Assembly: GCF_029784155.1 (NCBI RefSeq)
Contig: NC_073692.1
Span: forward strand, 240,083,756-240,147,755
Length of the DNA: 64,000 nucleotides
DNA from: Uranotaenia lowii
Lineage: Eukaryota > Arthropoda > Insecta > Diptera > Culicidae
Reading direction: 5' to 3'
The notes below the pieces were generated by a model. That model ran no database searches, had not been told where the DNA came from, and saw only the letters and a program-made list of their open reading frames with translations. Positions 56,200-64,000 of the stretch are shown in pieces. The translations under genes were made by a program, and so were the position numbers. Numbering within the stretch: position 1 is the first letter of the stretch; each line of letters starts with the position of its first letter.

Positions 56200-58206
56200 G
56201 TGAAAGTTTCTACTCGTACACTTAATAAAAGGGTAAAACTTAAAGGTAATTGCTGTCCGTGGATGACATTTGACCTGTGGACACTCATCAAAATAAAAGA
56301 TAATTATTTAAAACGATCAAAAAAGCATCCTAATGATAACAATTTGAAAGAGATGTTAATTCATTTAAATAAAAAAGTGAGTGCAAAAAAACAAGAATGT
56401 AAAAGACTCTATTACGAGCGCTTATTAAATAATTCTCCGCATTCTAAGCTCTGGAAAAACATAAATACGCTCTTAGGTAAATCTAAAACGACTTCCTCAA
56501 TCAACCTTTCAGATGAAAGAGGTGTTATAACCAATAGTACACAGATTTGTGAGAAATTTAACAAACATTTTTCCACAATTGGAAAGAACCTGGCTAAAGA
56601 GATTCCAATAGACACTGAAAATGATCATTTGTCTCATATCGCACAGGTAGAAAATACAATCTTCTTACGACCCGCTAATGTAAACGAGGTTCGATTAGTT
56701 ATTTTTTCACTTAAAAATAAAAAGGGTCATGGACCAGATGGCTTCCCTGTTAATGTCCTAAAAAACAACCATGAAACATTCTCGTACATACTCACACAAT
56801 ATTTTAACCAAATATTAGAGTCAGGAGTTTTCCCGAACTGTCTAAAAATTGCGAAAGTTATCCCTGTTTTTAAGGCTGGCGATTTGCTTGACGTCAATAA
56901 CTATCGTCCTATCTCGACCTTAAGCGTTTTTAGTAAAGTGTTCGAGAAGCTTCTTGTTAATAGGATTGTAGACTTTCTAAATCAGAACAATATACTCTAT
57001 AAACTGCAATATGGATTTAGATCAGGCTCGAGCACTCAAATTGCCATCTCAGAATTAGTGGAATCTATCATATGTAAAATAGAGTCAAAAAATGTTGTTG
57101 GGGCATTGTTTTTGGATCTCAAAAAAGCTTTCGACACTCTAAATCATGACATATTATTGTCCAAATTGCATAAATACGGGATAAGAGGAACAGCAAATAA
57201 TATCCTTCGTAGCTACCTAGAAGATCGCAAGCAGTTTGTGGCTATTGAAAATACAAGAAGCGAATTAAGAAATATTGATATCGGTGTACCACAAGGGAGT
57301 AATATCGGGCCATTACTTTTCCTCTTATATGTAAATGATTTATGTAACCTTCAACTTAAAGGCACAGCACGTTTATTTGCCGATGATACAGCAATTTTTT
57401 ATTCAGAAACTTCACCTGATATTATAATTCAGCACATTGAAGACGACCTAAAACTGCTTTCAAAATATTTCAATTCAAACCTACTTTCACTTAATTATAC
57501 AAAAACCAAATACATGTTGTTTCGTTCTTCACATAAAAAACTGCCTCGTACTAATGACCCAGCTATGAATGGTAATACGATTGAGAGAGTTAGTTGTTTC
57601 AAATACTTAGGAATTTACTTAGATGAAACTCTTTCATGGAATCGTCAAATTGAACACCTGGAAAAAAAAATTACTCCTCTTTGCGGTGTTCTTTGGAAAC
57701 TGAGAAATTTTGTTCCCCAACATGTTCTCTTTAAATTTTATTTTGCGTTTATTCACTCTCATTTGAACTACCTTGTTATGATATGGGGAAGAGCTTCTTT
57801 GTCTCACTTACAGAAACTTCAAACGCTCCAGAATAGATGCTTGAAAAACATCTTAAAACTCCCTTTGTTATTCCCTACCTTTCAGCTATACTCTTTAAGA
57901 ACGCATAACGTTCTTCCAATATCTGAACTCTGTGATTTGCAAACTGTTATATATATCTATGATAATCTACACTCAACTGAAAATATTCAAAACCTCCATT
58001 TTACTACGGGGTTGCGAACTCATAACACTCGCCAGTCAGATTTCTTGCAACGAAGCCGATCCACAACATCATTAGGGCAAAAAAGAATTTCGTTTATTGG
58101 ACCTACTAAATACAACACCTTACCAACTGATATTAAAAACATAACCAATCGTTCCATGTTCAAAACCAAAGTGATACAGCTTTTGAAAGAAAAATTGAAC
58201 CATTAA
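56200..58206 (+). pseudogene. LINE ORF2, reverse transcriptase part
   Basis: A 668-residue open frame, which truly begins upstream of its first Met, at the frameshift. RT blocks in order: GPDGFPVNVL, KVIPVFKAGD..NNYRPIS, LQYGFRSGSST, ALFLDLKKAFDTLNH (first catalytic Asp), VPQGSNIGPLLFLLYVNDL, RLFADDTAIFY (FADD catalytic pair), KTKYMLFRS, FKYLGIYLDE (thumb). The C-terminal domain ends RISFIGPTKYNTLPTDIKNI, typical of CR1-group elements. No stop interrupts it. Except for the single frameshift before it, the protein looks functional, so trans-complementation or an active sister copy is plausible. Confidence 0.9.
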
Positions 58207-58629
58207 AACAGTCGATCATCAACCAGTCTTTGTTTTGCTTACCTTTTGCATATTTGTAGCGTTAATTTCTAATATTATTATTCTTTAAAAAATTGTAGTT
58301 TGTATTTTTATCTTATTAAATTATTGAACATAACTTGATAAAATTAGTAAATATAATTAGTGTAATAGTAAATATAGTATAATGAATCTCTTCAAAGGAA
58401 ATTATTTTCCATTGAGATTCATATTGTTGTCAATTTAGTTAAATAATACATTTCCTCGCACGACATTAAACAATTTTGTGTTCTCAGCATGATTAAAATT
58501 TGCTCGCGTTAACTTTTATTATTCATTGCTGCCAGACATGCTGAGAACAGTAGCGTCCATTACCAGGGGGCTCAATTGAGCCTTTTGGTGTGGGGGAGTG
58601 TGGTGGGCCGCTACAAAAAAAAAAAAAAA

Positions 58630-59206
58630 TTACTGACGTGCAGAAGGTTGCTTATGCAAGCAGAATCAAATAATGGTTTACTTAGATTTTAACTAAAACA
58701 TATAAATTTTTCAGTAAGTAAATGGGATCACTGGGAACAAAACGTACTTTTTTTTCTTGTGAAGCTTCTTATCAATACACAAGAAAATCATTTTGTCAAA
58801 AAAAAAAATCGCTTTAGGATAGTTATTTCATCTGCTTAAATGGCCGCATGTCTCGAAATATTTGTAAAAGCTCGCGATTTTCTCGAAAAACGGCATGTTT
58901 TGTTTCCCTTACACAACGTGTCATGGTGGCCATTGTTGAAGGCAAAAATGAAAATGCAAATATTTCAATAAATAGACTTTCGAGGAATCCGTATACCAAA
59001 GAAGTTTTTTTTATCAAATAGGATCGTTTTAGTTTGTGATCAATGAAGTGATGAAATTCCATGTTTTTTGCAATTATTTCCTGTTTCTCATTTGCACCCT
59101 ATGTGTTGTTATCTTCCCAATGGAGCACATATGATCCACCTCAAAACCCAAATTTATCAAATGGATCATTAAAGTAGGCTTAAATTTTGTATCTTTTGTT
59201 CTAGAA
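58630..59206. other. piggyBac-like MITE body between insertions
   Basis: Aligns with 15325-15896 of copy 1 (GACGTGCAGAAGGTTGCTTA ... CCAAATTTATCAAA-GGATCA). No gene. Confidence 0.8.
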
Positions 59207-61131
59207 CATGGGTGGCCAAACCATGACCCGCGGGCCACATGTGGCCCGCCTCTATCTTTTTGTGGCCCGCGAAGCATTTTAAGAATTGGATGTTTTTTTT
59301 CTACATAATTTAAAAACCAATTATGTCAAGCAAAAGAGAGACATTTTTATATTCTTCAATTTTTACAACATTTTACATATTGTCTGTACTTTGCAATCAC
59401 GTATTATGCAATTAATATTTGCTATTTAGTTGCATCATACAAATGGTATTAAAAGTGACCTCCACTATTCTGGGAGCGTTGAGAGTCTTCAAGCGGAAAC
59501 TACTCTATTTTTGAAGAGTTTGGAAGGTGTCAGGGAGATATGCTAGCAATTTAGGAAAGAACTCGAATAACTCAGTACATTAAAATGATAATAAGAAAGT
59601 AGAAAAAAAATATTTATGTTTATTTAGAGCTGAAAATTCTGAATATTTCAAGTCACTTACAAGATTTTTGAAAACATAAATTTAGTATCTTTTGAATTTA
59701 TTGTCCGAAATTTTATTTGTCAGCTTCGATTGAAACAAATCAAACAGGAAAACAGAAGCTCAAAATAATTGAAATCTAGTTTGCAAAATTATCACATTAT
59801 ATTGTAATCACAGCATTATCAGAGTTGTATTGGTACAAAACTTCTTTTATTTGTCATTCGAATTCTATTTTCGAAACTTTGTTAACCAACAAAAATTATT
59901 CAGCATGTTAAAATGGATTTAAAAAATATAAAAACTCACACACTTTATTTGTACTTAACTTCAACAGAAAAAGGTCAAGGTATTTTAAATATACGTGCAA
60001 TGGTATATAAACTAATAGACAGAGTAGGATATTAATCGCTGATCGCTAAATAATGTGCTTTGTTTTTGTTAGAAAATTCATTTTCTCTCCAAATTTACCA
60101 CAAAAGCTCCACCAAAGACAACTTGACAAGCGAGATGATTAATATAAAGTTCCCCTAAGATTGTGGAGCTTTTTTTCTTATCAGTGCTTTTTTATCTGTT
60201 CAACAAAAATTAGGAGAGCAAATAATTTGAAAAATATGAAATTATCAGCCTAAATAATAAGTGATCATATTTTTAAAGCCACTCTGCCATTAAAATATTC
60301 AGTTAGGTGAAATTCATCTAAATTTCGATTTAAACTAGTTTGGTATTTACATATTACGGGGACTTATTAAGGGGACTTTTTTTAAAAATATATTTTTCTT
60401 AGTAATTTGCTTGTTCTTGTTGATTTATATCAAAAAGGTAAAATGTCAATGATAATTTGAAAAAAAAATATTTTATAAATTTTATGAACGGCTTTCCCAC
60501 TTATCGAATTTGAATTTGATAAAATAATTTTTTTTAAAAGAGCGATCATTAAAATTTTAAACATTTAGATCAGGTATGTCTAAATGTTGAAAGTTTCTTA
60601 AAGAACAACACAAGAACATAACAAGCAAGAGCTCTTTTCATATTATTTTTTATTATTATCATTAAAAAGCGTTAGAAAATTTCATCTGAAATGCGAAAAG
60701 CTTAGGAATGGTATTTTTTTGAAAATCCCATTCTGCAGAATGATCTTTATGGGATGAATAAGCCCAGAAAATTTAAAATTGCTTAAAACGCTATGTTTGT
60801 GAAGTATTTTCAAGGAAAATAAATTTAATTCATAACCCATGTATTGAATCAGAATTGGAAGGCATAATCTTGTCAGTTAGCTCGTAAAAGGTATATTAAA
60901 TACTTTAAATGTTTATTTTTACCAAATAAAGAAGAACTGATAAAAATCTATACTGAATCTCGAAAATCGTTTTATTAAACATGTAAAACATATGTTTGGC
61001 TTAATTTATACTTCAAGTAACCCACTGAAATTTGTTTGCACTTAATACTAAAGAAAAAATTGTTGTGTGGCCCGCAAGTAAGTCTCGGTACTAAAATTTG
61101 GCCTGCCTGTTGAAAATCCTGGCCACCCCTG
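59207..61131. mobile_element. Non-autonomous hAT element, 1925 bp, 8-bp TSD TTCTAGAA
   Basis: The ends CATGGGTGGCCA and (inverted) CAGGGGTGGCCA, with GCGGGCCA / TGGCCCGC sub-terminal words, are flanked by TTCTAGAA at 59199-59206 and 61132-61139. The paralog at 15893-15911 has a single TTGTTCTAGAACTTACG, proving insertion and TSD length. No transposase frame; the interior is AT-rich. Confidence 0.95.
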
Positions 61132-61205
61132 TTCTAGAACTTTTACTGTAAATCAATATTTCTATTTTTAAAACGTGAAAAACCTCGTGGGAAGGAAAGG
61201 GTTAA

Positions 61206-61835
61206 GACTCTATTACAATAATGAACTTCCTTGGAGGTAGAATTATTGGTATAAGATTCTATGCCGAACTGACATTAACTAGATTTCTAACAATTGGCAT
61301 GGGTGACAAAAAATAGGTCCAATTATAGTTTACTCATGATTTAAAGTTTCTTTTAACCCATATAAGAGGTGGAACTGGGTTGGAAATGGGAAACTATAAA
61401 CTGTTTTCTTTTGCCCGTCGGTTTATATACACACGCACAGAACTTGATGCCCTATAGTTTCTTCCAGTATCCGTAAAAAATCCGTAGATTTCGAGCATCG
61501 ATCCGTCAATCCAAAGATCTACGGAGAAATCCATAGACCTGGCAACGCTGGTTGGAAACAATTTTTTTCTAATGCCGATTTACACACACACAGCGCTCGG
61601 TACATGATTCGACAATATCCTTGCTGGCTGATTGTTTCCATCCTGCTTTGTCTTGTGATATAGAATATGGGATCTGTTTTATTTGGTTTCTTTCAGACAT
61701 ATGCAACGCGGTTGCTCTGGGAGGACAATGCCAGTTATTGAAAGCTTTTTAATGCCGGTCTGGCATAGAATCTTGTACCGATTATTTCACCTCCAAGGAA
61801 GTTCATAATTGGAGTAGAGTCTGATTTGTGGTTGA
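61206..61835. repeat. Inverted pair with short coding-like segment MNFLGG
   Basis: Left arm about 61206-61290 and right arm about 61738-61832 are inverted copies of ACTCTA-T-CAATTATGAACTTCCTTGGAGGT. Both start a short frame, plus strand at left and minus strand at right: MNFLGGRIIGIRFYAELTL and MNFLGGEIIGTRFYARPALK. No longer gene found; may be ends of a decayed element. Confidence 0.5.
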
Positions 61836-64000
61836 AGAGTTCAACTAGACTTTTACTAACAAAACCTATTGAAAAAGATTGCTTGAAAATATTTTTTCGA
61901 AAATAAGTAATTGAACCATCCATTTTATTATCATTTTCGGCTGAAAAATGCACAACAGTTTAGTTTTATGATACAAACAACGATCGTTCTAAGAAAATTT
62001 GATCATTGAGGACATTACAATAACAACAATATTTTCAAAAATTACAAAACTATGCTGAAAAACTTAAATTTCAGTTTGTTCCGTAGTATTTGTAGCTAAA
62101 AACCTGACAAAATCCGGGCACGGATTTAAAAAAAAATCTTTTCTAAGACCGGGCTTCAAAAGAATAGTCGAAAGATAAAAACATGTTTTTATAATTTCAT
62201 TACGTCAGCAACGTTAAAATCTAATTTTCGATGCCATTATTGCTTTGAAAGTTTATTTCAATAAAACTGTCGAAACCGATTGGAATCTCTATCATTTTTA
62301 CTTATTTTTGCTTTGTTTGAACTTAACATTTTTCACACAAGAGATACGTAACCCGTAACTCTCTAAACACGTTTGTAAACTGATTAATTTTTCTGTTCTG
62401 TGTGCGTTCTGCTCTTCTCCTTAATCTGTACCCATTTCTTTCTCTTATTTTAATTTAAATTCCTCTGTCCAGGATTACTAACATTTTTTTTTAATTCAGG
62501 GACATGAACAATGAAAATCAGGAGACGTTTAACACAAATTTCGGTCGAAGCGAGGACCTTTTTTCGGTCATTAGTTCACATTTTGACCTCCACCTATGTC
62601 TTTAATGCAGTTCCTAACTACCCATTTTTCATCACATTCACAAAAATCAGGCAAAATCAGGCTTATTTTGAAGAAAAAAAATCAAGGAAATATAATGGCT
62701 TATAAAGTTGTGAGACTGAGCCTTGAAAAACAGGCAAATCATGAAAAATTCAGGCACATTGTCAACCCTGCCGCTGTCTAACATGTCTGTGAAGATGTCA
62801 CTCCGAGTATGGATTGTGTTACCATTCTCACATTTTAATCTCAACTTTTGATATCATTTTTCTCATTCTTATATTAATTAATTCAATTTATCTTATAATT
62901 GCTATCTATTTCACCTTTATTCCCAACAGAAAAAAGCCCAAACAGTTTTGTTATTTGACGCTTGCTAGTATTGTGCATAAATCCGGGATAAATATAAGTT
63001 TATATCCCTAACATCTGGGCAACCGGGCCATACCGGGAAGGGTAGGGCTTTTCCCATTTTTAATGAAAATCCCAGCAAGTTGGAAAGCTTATATTTATTG
63101 CTATAGCATTAGTTATTACTTATAATCTTAGTGACTAAAAAACCGTGCACTGCGAATGACCCATACTGTTACCAATCAAGAAAAAGGCGCACAGGAATAA
63201 ACGCAGTCCCAGGAATTAAAGCGGTTTCACATGGAACCCCAACGAGAACATCTAAGGGGGTATGCACCTTTTCTGACCCCTTCTTCGCTAGCATTCAAGG
63301 GCAGCCAAATAAAATTCCACCAAAATTTCACTAAACTTGAATCCAAGTGTGGGTATTGGAATAGCTTGAACCTGTTATTGTTGTTGTTGTTAGGTAGCTG
63401 CGATTCGAATGCAGTTTGGTTTGGTGATTCGGACCGGAAGTAGATTCCATGGCATGCTTACGGAAGTTTACCATCGAAATGGAAAGCTTTTCATGCTAAC
63501 CATGCGTAGGTACCTAACCAACCAGTTGCAGGTTGCAGGTAACAACCATAGCAAGCAGGATGCGATTCTCGTTGGGAGCATTCGTGTTTGAGAATAACAA
63601 TTTTGCACCGACGCTGTTACTGTTGTTGGTTTTCGGTGGGAAATTCATCTGGCAAAAAAGACAGTGACGGAGATAGGAAGTCGGGGAGGGGTAGATATGC
63701 CTGAAGGTGAGTGCGAGCAAATAGAGGCGGTGGGGGTGCAGGTGAAAATATGCGCTCTTATTCGTATTCGCTTCTGTGCTGGAAGGGCTTTTCCTACTCG
63801 TGCGGTGTGCGGCTAGAAATTGTGTGTGGTTGGGAAATTGTGTGTATGTGTGCGTGGGTGAATTGAGGGCTTTATTTTTCTTGCTTTCGAAAGTGCCAGG
63901 GAATCTAGTGCTGAGAGAGGATGTTCAACAACGAGCAGACACGGACGATGTTCTAGGGCTAGCTTTGACCTAGGATGGATTATTTACCTGCTGGAACTGT
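61836..64000. other. Region without supported genes
   Basis: AT-rich to about 63050, then less AT-rich from about 63100. The stretch 62490-62780 has CAGGCAAA/AAATCAGGC words like a decayed dispersed repeat (similar style near 23390-23480). The right edge may approach upstream exons or regulatory DNA of the echinoid-like gene, but no Ig- or FN3-like exon was seen. Confidence 0.4.

Larger units (their letters stand above)
52903..58629 (+). mobile_element. Near-complete CR1-like non-LTR retrotransposon
   Basis: About 5.7 kb: a 5' UTR of 1.28 kb (with a long T-tract at about 53736-53760), ORF1, a 45-nt gap, ORF2 split by one frameshift, a 3' UTR of about 400 nt, and a terminal A-run (58615-58629). 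The left junction follows TTTCC-TT and the right junction precedes ACTGACGTGC, both matching the uninterrupted paralog near 15293-15325. No clean TSD; a few target bases are lost or obscured by the A-run. Full length and open ORF1 indicate a young insertion. Confidence 0.9.
52646..61201. mobile_element. piggyBac-like MITE (TTAA TSD), copy 2, with nested LINE and hAT
   Basis: The left end CCCTTTCCTTCCCATGG... and right end ...CCTCGTGGGAAGGAAAGGG are flanked by TTAA (52642-52645, 61202-61205). Its own body (52646-52902, 58630-59206, 61140-61201) aligns with copy 1 at 14339-15966. Two insertions account for the extra length: a LINE (about 52903-58629) and a hAT (59207-61131). Copy 1 is the empty-site control for both. 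Confidence 0.85.

Noticed and set aside
63131..63973. Overlapping frames at the right edge as upstream echinoid exons
   Set aside because: No Ig or FN3 signature (no paired Cys/Trp pattern), no consistent splice sites on the minus strand.

Overview
The window looks like AT-rich nuclear DNA of a dipteran, most likely a mosquito (Culicidae). The reasons are short GT-AG introns of about 70-110 nt, dense nests of TIR elements and MITEs, CR1/Jockey-type and RTE-type LINEs, and two terminal exons on the minus strand that match an echinoid-type adhesion protein ending in the PDZ ligand EIIV. There is no prokaryotic gene organisation, and I saw no rRNA, tRNA or CRISPR. Species and family names are inferred from memory of protein families; nothing was searched.

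Host genes are few and all lie on the minus strand. The last two coding exons of the echinoid-like gene are at 44573-45058 and 37895-38169, split by a 6.4 kb intron; its upstream exons were not found, so they may lie beyond the right edge. At 5833-6301 is the first coding exon of an unrecognised protein beginning MGNT, continuing off the left edge. Two decayed gene copies lie between or within these: a signal-peptidase-subunit-3 pseudogene with a duplicated last exon (41139-41860, inside the echinoid intron) and an unrecognised multi-exon pseudogene at 26.0-27.15 kb broken by a MITE.

The rest is transposon strata. 0-1.85 kb: 5' end of a LINE ORF1 and a four-copy satellite. 3.8-5.35 kb: a foldback element. 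8.0-8.4 kb: RTE-like LINE tail. 10.27-20.61 kb: two almost identical 408-bp LTR-like repeats whose OUTER flanks share CATTC, enclosing a T-rich degenerate repeat, a three-level transposon nest and a LINE fragment split by two TIR elements. 20.6-25.3 kb: a CCCAAGCAACC-ended element holding a hAT with an 8-bp TSD, which holds further MITEs. 25.5-30 kb: more TIR elements. 39-43.7 kb: MITEs in the echinoid intron. 46.58-47.59 kb: a nearly perfect 1-kb Tc1-type hairpin. 52.65-61.2 kb: a TTAA-flanked MITE split by a nearly intact 5.7-kb CR1-like LINE and by a 1.9-kb hAT.

The most unusual theme is that three unrelated TIR families (CACTCAG..., CACACAAAAC..., and the 3.8-5.3 kb foldback) each hold a very short two-exon open frame. 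Each has a start codon, a consensus GT-AG intron of 73-79 nt, an in-frame splice and a stop; two also have AATAAA at or just after the stop. One family has three copies here that share the exon-intron layout. This could be gene-fragment capture or vestigial transposase genes. Several insertions are proved inside the window by comparing occupied and empty paralogous sites.
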